Notes under the pieces: generated by a model
Told to the model about the DNA's origin: nothing
Seen by the model: the letters and a program-made list of their open reading frames with translations, nothing else
Database searches by the model: none
Shown here: in pieces, positions 26,889 through 36,268 of the stretch
Numbering within the stretch: the first letter of the stretch is position 1
Layout of the letters: the number at the start of each line of letters is the position of its first letter
Program-made: the position numbers and the translations under genes
Source: UBA6168 sp041741095
GTDB lineage: Bacteria; Bacteroidota; Bacteroidia; Chitinophagales; Saprospiraceae
Assembly: GCA_041741095.1 (NCBI GenBank)
Contig: JBGSKQ010000111.1
Coordinates: forward strand, 62,001 to 126,000
DNA: 64,000 nt
Direction of reading: 5' to 3'

Positions 26889-27932
26889 TTGAAAACAAAA
26901 TTCTACCTCTGCATCCTGCTTGCCGGATGGGCGTTGCTTGGCACGTCCAGCCTTTTGGGGCAAGATATCCACTTTTCCCAATTTTACAATACGCCGTTGA
27001 CCATCGGCCCTGCCCTCACGGGGATCTACCGAGGCGACCTGCGTTTTTCCGGTGCTTACCGCAGCCAGTGGGACGCTGCCAACTCACCCTACCGCACTTT
27101 CCACCTTTCCGCTGACAAGAAATTTTACAAAGTAACGCACACCAAATGGTGGTTCAGCGGCGGGCTTTCCTTATTCTACGATCGGGCGGGCGACGGCAAC
27201 CTGGCGACAACCCATGCTGCCTTGTTAGGTTCATACACCCGCATGATGGACCAACGGAACTTTCTGACGGCTGGCGTCTTTGCGGGCATTGGGCAACGGC
27301 GCTTCGAGTTTGGCAATTTCACATTCGACAACCAGTGGAACGGTGACATTTTCGATCCCGACAGGCCAACCAACGAGAATTTTGACGACCCAAGCCTCCT
27401 GTATCCCGATTTTGGCGTTGGGCTCAATTTGCGCTCGCAAAACGTAAAATACAGCACCAAACAAAGGACCAAGATGGACATAGGAGTTGGGGTTTTCCAT
27501 TTCAACCAACCCAATTTGGCTTTCAAAAACAATGACAAAATAGAACTGCCCATCCGGTGGAGCACGTATGTATTGCCTGTCCTCCAGTTGACTAACAAAG
27601 TTGATTTGGTAGGCGCAGCTTCTTTCCAACTCCAAGGCCCAAACTGGGAAGCCCTGGGAGCAGCAGGAGTCAAATACTTTTTGAGCACAAAAAAATCGAA
27701 GGAAGTGGCCGTGCAACTTGGTGTCAACTTCCGTTTCAACCAGATCGGCGATGCCCTGATACCAGCCGCCGAGCTTCATTACCGTGACTGGATGGTGGGC
27801 CTGACCTGGGACGTAAACCTCTCAGGTTTTTCAACTGCCACGAACTATAATGGCGGGCCGGAAATTACCGTGCGCTACATCATCCACAAGGTTTATCCCT
27901 TTGGAGCATTCAAGGCTTGTCCATTGATTTAA
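26889..27932 (+). CDS. PorP/SprF family type IX secretion outer-membrane protein
   Basis: 347 aa. The reading frame begins at a TTG at 26889 (KTKFYLCILLAGWALLG...LLGQ signal peptide); the nearby ATG at 26878 is in another frame and stops after four codons. The mature part has the family opening DIHFSQFYNTPLTIGPALTGIYRGDLR, then YRSQWDAANSPYRTFHLSADKKF and GVGVFHFNQPN. It is a predicted beta-barrel. SprF/PorP proteins are needed for export or anchoring of a partner large adhesin, and the partner is normally encoded close by. The 1896-aa type B protein two genes downstream is the obvious candidate. Confidence 0.92.
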   Translation: MKTKFYLCILLAGWALLGTSSLLGQDIHFSQFYNTPLTIGPALTGIYRGDLRFSGAYRSQWDAANSPYRTFHLSADKKFYKVTHTKWWFSGGLSLFYDRAGDGNLATTHAALLGSYTRMMDQRNFLTAGVFAGIGQRRFEFGNFTFDNQWNGDIFDPDRPTNENFDDPSLLYPDFGVGLNLRSQNVKYSTKQRTKMDIGVGVFHFNQPNLAFKNNDKIELPIRWSTYVLPVLQLTNKVDLVGAASFQLQGPNWEALGAAGVKYFLSTKKSKEVAVQLGVNFRFNQIGDALIPAAELHYRDWMVGLTWDVNLSGFSTATNYNGGPEITVRYIIHKVYPFGAFKACPLI

Positions 27933-27956
27933 TAAAACCCATTCATTCCGATTGCT

Positions 27957-30404
27957 ATGCGCATTTTAAAAAATATATCCGCTATCGCCTGCTTGTGTTT
28001 GCTGGCTGCCCTTGCTTCAGGGCAGACCCACAAGCAGTATGTCAAGGCGGCAGAAAAAGATTTTGAGGGCGAGAATTACTATTCTGCCATGAAACACTAC
28101 GAAACGGCGATGGGCATAGAAGGCGGACAATTGGACGTGCTTTACAAATATGCCGAAGCCGCCCGCTTGCTGCCATCGTATGTGTATGCTGATTCGGCCT
28201 ATACCAAAGTGCTGGCGGCAGATAGCACGGGCAAATATCCCTTGGCACGCTACTGGTTGGCTTCCGTGAAAAAGAAAAAAGGCGACTATGCCGATGCGCA
28301 GGCATTGTTCCAGCAATTTGCCAACGAAAGGCCCAGGGGCGTTCCAGACGACTATTTTCAACATGCAGAAGAAGAAGTGAAAGAATTGGATTGGGCGGTG
28401 GATGCCATTGAAAAACCGGATGAAAATGTAACCATCCGGCAGTTGGACACCAGCCGGATCAACTCTATCAAAACAGAATTCAGCCCTGTGCAAATTGGCG
28501 ACAAACTCTATTTCTCCAGTATGAAAGAGGAAAAAGTGCTGAAGAAGGATTTGCCGTCCAGGCCCTTTACCCAGGTTTTGGTCACAACTCCAGACAGCCG
28601 CAAGGTGGACTTGGCAGCCTACAACGATAAAGAACGGCAAACCGCCTATACTGCCGTCAATAAAAATGGCACCCGGCTTTTTTATACACTTTGCAATTAT
28701 GTGGACGAAACGGCCATTATCCGTTGTGAAATCTACACCCGCACCATTGACGAGCTTGGAACTTTTGGCCCAGCAGTAAAATTGCCCTCCTCCATCAACA
28801 GGGAAGGGCACACAGCCACCGAGCCTTCCATTGGCACCGATGCCAAGACGGGTGAGCAGTGGTTGTATTTCGTAACCGATAGGCCGGGCGGTGTGGGCAA
28901 AATGGACATTTGGGCCAGTAAAATTGTCGGTGATTCCACCTTTGAAAAGCCCGTCAACCTGACCGAACTCAATACGACCGAAGACGACATCACGCCTTTT
29001 TTCCACCATGCCAGCCAGACCATTTATTTCAGTTCGGAAGGCCGCCAGGGCTTTGGCAGTTTTGATATTTACAAATGCGAGCGACACGATGGCAAATGGC
29101 TGGAAATCGAACATTTGCCAGCGCCCTATAACACCAGTTATGGCGACAGCCATTTTTGGATGAACCCTGAGCAGACGAAAGGCTACTTTGCTTCTAGCCG
29201 CTTGGGTAGCCACGTTTTTGTGCCGGAATACGAGGCCTGCTGCAACGACATTTACGAATTTCAGGTGCAGGTAATTGACCTGGAGATTTTGACCTTTAAC
29301 AAAAAAAGCCTGGAACCGCTGCCAGGAGCGACCCTGCAACTGTTTGAGATGACAAAAACGGGCGATGTGGCCATTTCGACTATTACCAACAGCAAAGGCA
29401 ACGATTTCGATTATCCACTGAGGAAGGGCAGCAAATACCACATGTTGGCTACCAAACCTGGCTTCTTGCCCGTGCGGGATACCGTGGATATGAGCCTGCC
29501 AGCCAACACCGAAAACCGCAACCTGCAACGAAAGCTTTACCTCGTGCCGGAAAACGTGGACCTGCATGTCAGCTCGTTCAACAAAAAGACTGAAAATCCG
29601 CTGAAAGGCGTGGAAGTGCGCTTGGTAGTGGATGGCCAGGAGATTGATTTTAAGAAAAACGAAACCGGAAACGAGGTGGACTTTGTGCTGGAGCGGGGCA
29701 AGGAATATCAAATCATTGGTTCCAAAGTAGCCTACTTTTCCGATACGGCTTACGTTGACCTGCGCACAGATGTGGTCTCTACCGATATTGAAAAAAAGCT
29801 GTTCCTAAAGCCCAAAGAAATAGAAGACTTCCCGCCGCTGGTCATTTACTTTGACAATGACTACCCTAACCCCAAGACCCGGAAAAAGACCACGGAATTC
29901 AGCTATAAAGAAACCTGGGAGGCGTATATGGCCAAAAAAGACCTTTTCAGGGAAGAATACGTAAAAGAATTAGCGGGGTTTGACAGCATCACTTCTGCCC
30001 GCCGGATGGACGCCTTTTTTGAGCGGGAGGTGAACAACGGCTACCTGAGCCTGGAGGTTTTTTCAGAAAACATCCTTGAAATCATGGAAGATGGCGGCTT
30101 CAAAGTCGAGCTGGTTATACAGGGCTTTACCAGCCCCCGTGCCAGTGCCGATTACAATTACGACCTGTCGCAGCGCCGCTCTGATTGCCTGAAAAATCAT
30201 TTTGAGACCTGGAACGGCGGCGTACTCATGCCTTTCATCAAACGGGGCATGTTGACAATGGAGGTGGTTGGTTTTGGCGAAAAACTGGCCCCACAGTTCA
30301 TCAGCGACCGCCTGGACGACGAGCGGGGCAGCATCTACTCCGTAGTGGCTTCTTTTGAAAGGAAAGTGGCCATTATCGGTGCGAGGCGGGTGGCGGGGAA
30401 CTGA
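27957..30404 (+). CDS. TPR / PD40 / carboxypeptidase-regulatory-like / OmpA family protein
   Basis: 815 aa. A signal peptide (ends LASGQ) precedes TPR-like helices at about 20-140 (KAAEKDFEGENYYSAMKHYETAM). A region of PD40/WD40-like beta-propeller repeats at about 160-430 has LYFSSMKEEKV, LYFVTDRPGGVGKMDIW, IYFSSEGRQGFGSFDIY and GYFASSRLG. Two carboxypeptidase-regulatory-like units follow at about 440-620, each opening with SFNKK or FNKK. The C-terminal OmpA domain (about 720-815) has VIQGFTSPRASADYNYDLSQRRSDCLKNHF. This architecture is that of the PorE-type T9SS partner that binds peptidoglycan. It starts 24 nt after the PorP/SprF gene and is clearly in its operon. Confidence 0.88.
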   Translation: MRILKNISAIACLCLLAALASGQTHKQYVKAAEKDFEGENYYSAMKHYETAMGIEGGQLDVLYKYAEAARLLPSYVYADSAYTKVLAADSTGKYPLARYWLASVKKKKGDYADAQALFQQFANERPRGVPDDYFQHAEEEVKELDWAVDAIEKPDENVTIRQLDTSRINSIKTEFSPVQIGDKLYFSSMKEEKVLKKDLPSRPFTQVLVTTPDSRKVDLAAYNDKERQTAYTAVNKNGTRLFYTLCNYVDETAIIRCEIYTRTIDELGTFGPAVKLPSSINREGHTATEPSIGTDAKTGEQWLYFVTDRPGGVGKMDIWASKIVGDSTFEKPVNLTELNTTEDDITPFFHHASQTIYFSSEGRQGFGSFDIYKCERHDGKWLEIEHLPAPYNTSYGDSHFWMNPEQTKGYFASSRLGSHVFVPEYEACCNDIYEFQVQVIDLEILTFNKKSLEPLPGATLQLFEMTKTGDVAISTITNSKGNDFDYPLRKGSKYHMLATKPGFLPVRDTVDMSLPANTENRNLQRKLYLVPENVDLHVSSFNKKTENPLKGVEVRLVVDGQEIDFKKNETGNEVDFVLERGKEYQIIGSKVAYFSDTAYVDLRTDVVSTDIEKKLFLKPKEIEDFPPLVIYFDNDYPNPKTRKKTTEFSYKETWEAYMAKKDLFREEYVKELAGFDSITSARRMDAFFEREVNNGYLSLEVFSENILEIMEDGGFKVELVIQGFTSPRASADYNYDLSQRRSDCLKNHFETWNGGVLMPFIKRGMLTMEVVGFGEKLAPQFISDRLDDERGSIYSVVASFERKVAIIGARRVAGN

Positions 30405-30512
30405 ACACTGGGCAGTGGACAAGAAAATAGGAATTCACGCTTCAACAAAAATATTTATATGGTTTGGTTTTAGCCAACAGCTAAGAGCCAATGACCAAAA
30501 GCAATTATTGCC

Positions 30513-33500
30513 ATGAATACATCTAAACATATAAAACGGATCCTGTTGCTGTCCACATTGGCGGCAATCGGCTTGATGTTTTCCCAGCCCCTACAGGCTT
30601 CGCACATCATCGGTGGCGAAATCAGCTACGAGTGCTTGGGCAACAACAAATACAAAATCAGCCTGGATGTTTACCGGGACTGCTTCTATGGTGACGCCTA
30701 TTTCGATCAGCCAGCCTACATCGGCATTTTTAAGGACGACGGCACCTTGGTCGGCAACCTGAACCTGCCCATCAAATCAGTTGACACCATCCCGAACAAC
30801 CTCAACAACGATCCTTGCCTTTTCCCGCCCAGCGACGTATGTGTTGACCATGCCCATTACGATACCACCATCACGATTACTAGCCCCGGCGATTTTTATT
30901 TCGTCTATCAGCGTTGCTGCCGCAACCAGACCATCAACAATATTTTGGATCCTTTCACGACTGGTTCTACTTATTTTGTGCTGCTCACAGAGAAAGCCCG
31001 CACACAGTGCAACAGCAGCCCAAGGTTTGGTTTTTACCCGCCTGTTTTTGTTTGTATCAATACACCCTTTACCCATCCTCATGCTGCTTCTTTGCCAGGC
31101 AGCCAAAGCGGCGACAGCCTGGCCTATAAATTTTACACGCCATTCCAAGGTGCAACCTTCGATATTCCGCAACCCAACCCCTTTCAAATCACGCCACCGC
31201 CTTATATGCCCGTGTTTTGGAATGAACCTAATTATAATATTGACAAAATATTGGGGCAGACGATGCCGCCTGGCGGCGAACTCAAAATTGACCTCAATAC
31301 GGGGGAACTCACTGCCGTGCCAGGTATTGAGGGCCAATTCGTGGTAGGCGTTTTGGTGGAGCAATGGCGCAATGGCGGCCTCGTCTCTGTCATTCGGCGG
31401 GACTTCCAGTACAACGTTGGCCCATGTGCCGAACTGGACGTGCAAATAGTAGCACCCGATGCCCAGTGCGATGACCTGACCGTCCATTTTGGCAACAACA
31501 CCGATGTGGCGCAAAACTTTATCTGGTACTTCGACTGGCCCAATTTGACACCCTCTTCCACAGAGTTTGAGCCAACCTATACTTTCCCCGATACCGGCAC
31601 CTACAATGTACGATTGGTGGCGGAGCCGGTTGGGCAATGTATGGACGATACAATCAAAACCATTTTCCTGCAATACAACTCACTGACGGCGGATTTCAAT
31701 TGGCAGACTTTTGATTGTACCAATGAGAGCGTGCTTGTGTTGACCGACCAGTCTGTGGACAACGTGTCGCCGCCCGTTGAGTGGCATTGGACGGTCACAT
31801 TTGGCGGCACAACCCTGACATCCACTTTGCAAAATCCAGTTTTTGAAATACCCAACCCTTCCAGCGGCATAATCACGCTCATGGTGGTTTCACAAAATGG
31901 CTGCGAAAGCAGCACGAGCCAGCCCTTTGTATCCGGGAACAACGACCCGACCGATTTGCTGCCAGACAACATTGATATCTGCATCGGCGAATCGGCGCAA
32001 CTGAACCCAGCGGGGGCACTGCCAGGTTTCACCTACCAATGGGGGCCACCCGTGCCTGCCAACCAGCAAACACTGGCCAACCCAACGGTTATGCCATCGC
32101 AAACTACTACCTATTCTGTAACAATTACAGGCTACAATAACCTTTGCCAGTCAACAGCGACAGTGACCGTTACTGTCTTTCCTGCCGTTTCTTTAGCCTT
32201 CACGCCAGATACGGATTGCGATGCGAGGGTGGTGCATTTTATCAACCAAAGCCAAAATGCGCCCAGCGGTTATGTTTGGGATTTTGGCGATCCAACGACG
32301 ACAGCGGACGTTTCTACCCAGGCCAGTCCCACTTACACCTATCCGGCTCATGGCACCTACACTGTCACCCTGATGACCGCCCCGGACGCCGTTTGCAAAG
32401 ACACCATTAGCCAGCAGATTACTTTGACTGAAAAAATACTGGAAGCAGATTTCAGTTTCGATTATGAAAGCTGCGAGGAAGATGCCGTCACCGTGCATTT
32501 TTTTGATGAAACCATTAACAATCAAAACAATACGGTAAGCTGGCTGTGGCAGTTCAGTGGCGTTTATAATGGCACTTCCAATGAGCAAAACCCGGTCATT
32601 GTGGTCACGCAGGAGGGCATTTTGAACGTGCAATTGACGGTGACCACGGACGAGGACTGCGTAGCTTCCAAACTGCCCCAAAGCCTGGAAATAGACTTGA
32701 CAGAACTGCCCGGCCTGGAACAGGACGAAGTGCTGGGCTGCCTGAGCAGCGGCGTGGTGCTGAACCCCGGCGGAAACCCGAATTACATTTACCAATGGTC
32801 GCCCGCTACGGGCCTATCCTGCGGCGGCTGCCCCGACCCCACCCAAGCACCCAGCCCGTTCGCCAACCCCAGCCAGACCACTACTTATACCGTCGTCATC
32901 TACAACATTTCCGCTGATACTTGCGAAATAACACGCACTGTGACGGTCATAGTGCCACCCAATGTGGGCCTGGTGGCCAGCGACGACGTGATGACCTGCG
33001 AACCGACGGCAGTATTGAACGCCAGCACCACTTTGTCGCCTGTGGTTTATACTTGGTTTGATGAAAACGCTGCCCAATATGCGGGCAACGTGAGTACCAT
33101 CACTGTACCCGTTTCTGGATACGATTACTATGTGGTGCGGGCTACCGATCAGGAGGGATGCCACTATTACGACACAGTGCGGGTGGTGGGCGGCCCGGCA
33201 GATATTGCTGCCGTTGGCGATTCCGCCATTTGTACCAACGAAGTGTTGGATGTTTTTGCCCAAAACCTCGATCAGAACGATACGCTGACTTGGCAATGGT
33301 CGCCAGCCGGGGCCTTCAACGGCCCAGTCAATGTGCCAAACCCTGATTTAATTATTGCCCCAGGTGCGCAAACATTGTATGTCACTGCGGTCAACCAATT
33401 TGGCTGCGAAGCAACGGACACGGTAGAAATCGCCATTGTGGACGAAAACCTGAACCTGGATTTTGATTTTGAAACGGACTGTAACGGCAACATGGTGAGC

Positions 33501-36203
33501 TTTATCAACCAAAGCACCAATGCCTTCAACTTTGTCTGGAATTTTGGCGATCCGACCACTACAAACGATGTCTCCAATCTCGACAATCCAACTTATACTT
33601 ACCCTGCGGAGGGCAGCTATCTTGTCACTTTGACCATCGGCTATGATGTAAGCTGTGCTGATACCATTACCAAGGAAGTGCAGGTATCCGATTTGCAGTT
33701 TATTCCCGGCTTTACCTTTGAATATGATGAATGCAGCGAGGACAGCATCGCCGTGCAATTCCACGACGCCACGCAGATTTTGGTCAACAACTTGACGATA
33801 GAGGAGTGGTATTGGGAAACCTCTTCTGGCGATACTTCCACCCTTCCCAACCCAATTTTTACCGTGTATGAGGGCGAAGAGTTTTTCATAACGCTCACCG
33901 TTACAGCCTCCAATGACTGTGAGGCTTCGGATACGGCCTCTGTAAAATTGGAGTTTACGGAGGTTAACCTGGAAGATTCCATCACCTTGTGTCAAGGGGA
34001 TTCTGTTTTCATCAACCCATTGGGCAGCACGGCTTATGTTTACAATTGGACGCCCAATATTGCCATTAGCAACGTGAATGCAGCCAATCCACAAGTTTGG
34101 CCTTCCATCACCACTACCTATTTTGTTGAAATAACCAACTTGATACCCGATACCTGTTCGCTCACCCGCACGGTGACGATTTTTGTTCCTGAAAAAATCG
34201 AGGTGGACGCCACGGGCGACACATTGACCTGCGGCGCTCCCCTCACTTTAACAGGGCTTTCCAATGTTTTGCCCACCAGTTTCCAATGGACGGATTTGAC
34301 AGACGGAACCATTGTGGGGGATGATGCCGTGCTGAATATTTTGCCGGACACAGCCACCACTTACAAGGTAGTCGGCACCGATCAATACGGATGCCAGGAC
34401 AGCACGACCTTGAACACCGCCAATGAAACCGTCCAAATTTCCATGCAGGATGTCAGTCCAGAATGCCCCGACAGCGAGGTGGATTTGACCGTGGAAAACC
34501 AAGTGGTAAACCACGATTTGGACATTGAATGGTCAGCTACACTGCCGGGCGAAATTGTGCTTGAAAATGGTGCAACTGCTACCGTTTTGACCGCCCCTGC
34601 TGACGAAACGGCTACCTACACCGTCATTGTCGCCAACCAATTCGGCTGCAAGGACACGCTAAGCCAAGAGCTAACGAGCTACGATTTTGTGCCAACGGTG
34701 GTGGACAGCGTCTTCACTTGCCCTGATGTAGCTGTGGAAATCAACCCCGGTGCCAACCCTGCCCTGAGCTACCAATGGTCGCCCACGACCAATATGCAAC
34801 CGCCGACGGGCGATGTGCCAAACCCCATTGTAACTATTTCACAAACAACTATTTACACCGTCACCGTCTCTGAAACCTTTGGCCAGGAAGGATGCCAGGA
34901 TACGCTGGAGGTGCTGGTATTTGTACCGCCTGTCATAGATATTGACGAAACGGTGGACACTTTTACCTGCGGCGGGCCGATTAACATTTTTGCCCAAACC
35001 AATGTGGCGACTGACATCGTGTGGCAGGATTTGGCAGGCAATGTGCTCGGCAGCGGCAACTCTTTGGAGGTCAATCCAAGCGATGAGGAAACCTATATTA
35101 TTGTCGCCACCGACGATTACCAATGCCAGGCTTTGGACACGGTGGTTGTTTCCAATAACGAAGTTGATATTGCCACGCAGGGTAGCGGGGTATTGGATAC
35201 TTGCCCGGCACCGTCCTTCCTCATTTGCATCGAAAACCTCGACCCGGACGACATTTTGGATTATCAATGGACGCAGGACGGCAATGGGACGGTAATTGCT
35301 GGCAATGGCACGCCCTGTGCAGAAGTGGCTATTAATCAGGGAAATACGTCCGTTTACTCCGTGCAGGCTACCAATCAGTGGGGCTGCACCGCCGACGAAA
35401 CCATACAGATTATCACCCACCCGATTGACGTGGAAATTCCCGATGAACTTGGCTTCTGCGAGGGCGATGCATTGCTGACTATCCCTGTGGAAAACAATGC
35501 GCCCGATCAGATATTGACCTTTGTTTGGGAAGGCGACTCTATTTTGAACCAAAATGCCGATGGCAGTGTGAACGTGATCGTAGAAGACACGACGATGTTT
35601 TTTACAAATATCTCCAACCAATATGGCTGTACTGCCGAGGACAGTGTTCTTGTCAATTATTACGACATAGAGCCGACGGTCGGGGAAATTACTTCTACAG
35701 AAGATACCATCTATTTCAATTCTGGCGAGTTTTCCCAATTGGAAATCAACTTCGTGGACGGCTATCTCTACGAATGGGTGCCGCAGGATGGATTGGACGA
35801 TCCTTATATTACCAACCCAAAAGCAGCTCCCGACGAGACGACCACCTATACCGTCATCGTGACGGACGAAGGTGGTTGTACTACCGAGCGCCAAGTCACC
35901 ATCGTGGTGCTGAATCCTGATTGCGATGACCCATACATTTTCTTGCCCAATGCCTTCACCCCGAACAGCGACGGCGAGAACGATGTGCTTTATTTCCGTA
36001 GTAATATCGTGGACATCTTTGAATTGGCCATTTACAATCGTTGGGGCCAAAAGGTATTTGAAAGCCAAGATTTTAATCTAGGATGGGACGGTACTTTCAA
36101 AGGCGAAGACCTGCCGCCCGATGTCTTCGGTTTTTACCTGAAAGCGACCTGCTTCAACGGGCAAGAGTTTTTCAAGAAAGGGAATGTTACGCTGCTTCGA
36201 TAA
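30513..36203 (+). CDS. giant PKD-domain surface protein with T9SS type B (CHU_C) C-terminus
   Basis: 1896 aa. A signal peptide (ends LQASHI) leads into the N-terminal domain common to Bacteroidota gliding proteins: HIIGGEISYECLGNNKYKISLDVYRDC. Repeats of PKD type follow, with YVWDFGDPTTT and FVWNFGDPTTT each followed by PTYTYPA and a C-rich turn. Between them are Ig-like units with repeated Q-W-SPAT and TTTYTV patterns. The C-terminus (from about 1810) is the type B gliding-associated domain: FLPNAFTPNSDGENDV, IYNRWGQKVFES, GWDGTFKGEDLPPDVFGFYLKA. It is exported by T9SS and is a probable adhesin working with the two upstream genes. Confidence 0.92.
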   Translation: MNTSKHIKRILLLSTLAAIGLMFSQPLQASHIIGGEISYECLGNNKYKISLDVYRDCFYGDAYFDQPAYIGIFKDDGTLVGNLNLPIKSVDTIPNNLNNDPCLFPPSDVCVDHAHYDTTITITSPGDFYFVYQRCCRNQTINNILDPFTTGSTYFVLLTEKARTQCNSSPRFGFYPPVFVCINTPFTHPHAASLPGSQSGDSLAYKFYTPFQGATFDIPQPNPFQITPPPYMPVFWNEPNYNIDKILGQTMPPGGELKIDLNTGELTAVPGIEGQFVVGVLVEQWRNGGLVSVIRRDFQYNVGPCAELDVQIVAPDAQCDDLTVHFGNNTDVAQNFIWYFDWPNLTPSSTEFEPTYTFPDTGTYNVRLVAEPVGQCMDDTIKTIFLQYNSLTADFNWQTFDCTNESVLVLTDQSVDNVSPPVEWHWTVTFGGTTLTSTLQNPVFEIPNPSSGIITLMVVSQNGCESSTSQPFVSGNNDPTDLLPDNIDICIGESAQLNPAGALPGFTYQWGPPVPANQQTLANPTVMPSQTTTYSVTITGYNNLCQSTATVTVTVFPAVSLAFTPDTDCDARVVHFINQSQNAPSGYVWDFGDPTTTADVSTQASPTYTYPAHGTYTVTLMTAPDAVCKDTISQQITLTEKILEADFSFDYESCEEDAVTVHFFDETINNQNNTVSWLWQFSGVYNGTSNEQNPVIVVTQEGILNVQLTVTTDEDCVASKLPQSLEIDLTELPGLEQDEVLGCLSSGVVLNPGGNPNYIYQWSPATGLSCGGCPDPTQAPSPFANPSQTTTYTVVIYNISADTCEITRTVTVIVPPNVGLVASDDVMTCEPTAVLNASTTLSPVVYTWFDENAAQYAGNVSTITVPVSGYDYYVVRATDQEGCHYYDTVRVVGGPADIAAVGDSAICTNEVLDVFAQNLDQNDTLTWQWSPAGAFNGPVNVPNPDLIIAPGAQTLYVTAVNQFGCEATDTVEIAIVDENLNLDFDFETDCNGNMVSFINQSTNAFNFVWNFGDPTTTNDVSNLDNPTYTYPAEGSYLVTLTIGYDVSCADTITKEVQVSDLQFIPGFTFEYDECSEDSIAVQFHDATQILVNNLTIEEWYWETSSGDTSTLPNPIFTVYEGEEFFITLTVTASNDCEASDTASVKLEFTEVNLEDSITLCQGDSVFINPLGSTAYVYNWTPNIAISNVNAANPQVWPSITTTYFVEITNLIPDTCSLTRTVTIFVPEKIEVDATGDTLTCGAPLTLTGLSNVLPTSFQWTDLTDGTIVGDDAVLNILPDTATTYKVVGTDQYGCQDSTTLNTANETVQISMQDVSPECPDSEVDLTVENQVVNHDLDIEWSATLPGEIVLENGATATVLTAPADETATYTVIVANQFGCKDTLSQELTSYDFVPTVVDSVFTCPDVAVEINPGANPALSYQWSPTTNMQPPTGDVPNPIVTISQTTIYTVTVSETFGQEGCQDTLEVLVFVPPVIDIDETVDTFTCGGPINIFAQTNVATDIVWQDLAGNVLGSGNSLEVNPSDEETYIIVATDDYQCQALDTVVVSNNEVDIATQGSGVLDTCPAPSFLICIENLDPDDILDYQWTQDGNGTVIAGNGTPCAEVAINQGNTSVYSVQATNQWGCTADETIQIITHPIDVEIPDELGFCEGDALLTIPVENNAPDQILTFVWEGDSILNQNADGSVNVIVEDTTMFFTNISNQYGCTAEDSVLVNYYDIEPTVGEITSTEDTIYFNSGEFSQLEINFVDGYLYEWVPQDGLDDPYITNPKAAPDETTTYTVIVTDEGGCTTERQVTIVVLNPDCDDPYIFLPNAFTPNSDGENDVLYFRSNIVDIFELAIYNRWGQKVFESQDFNLGWDGTFKGEDLPPDVFGFYLKATCFNGQEFFKKGNVTLLR

Positions 36204-36204
36204 G

Positions 36205-36268
36205 AGAAGTGGGGGGTGAGGGGTGAGACGTGAGGGCCCTCATGTCTCACCCCTCACCCCTCACTTCT
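36205..36268. terminator. 64-nt near-perfect palindrome between convergent genes
   Basis: Positions 36205-36236 and 36237-36268 are reverse complements except at two places. Both exceptions are G-T pairs (36212/36261 and 36230/36243), which can pair as G-U in a plus-strand transcript. The arms are built from GGGGTGAG words. It begins right after the stop of the giant PKD protein and reaches the stop of the DUF58 gene, so it is probably a bidirectional terminator. Confidence 0.85.

Noticed and set aside
28017..29711. 564-aa minus-strand frame within the OmpA/TPR gene
   Set aside because: Antisense of a clearly coding gene; composition (many His, Val, Phe) is typical of a shadow frame.
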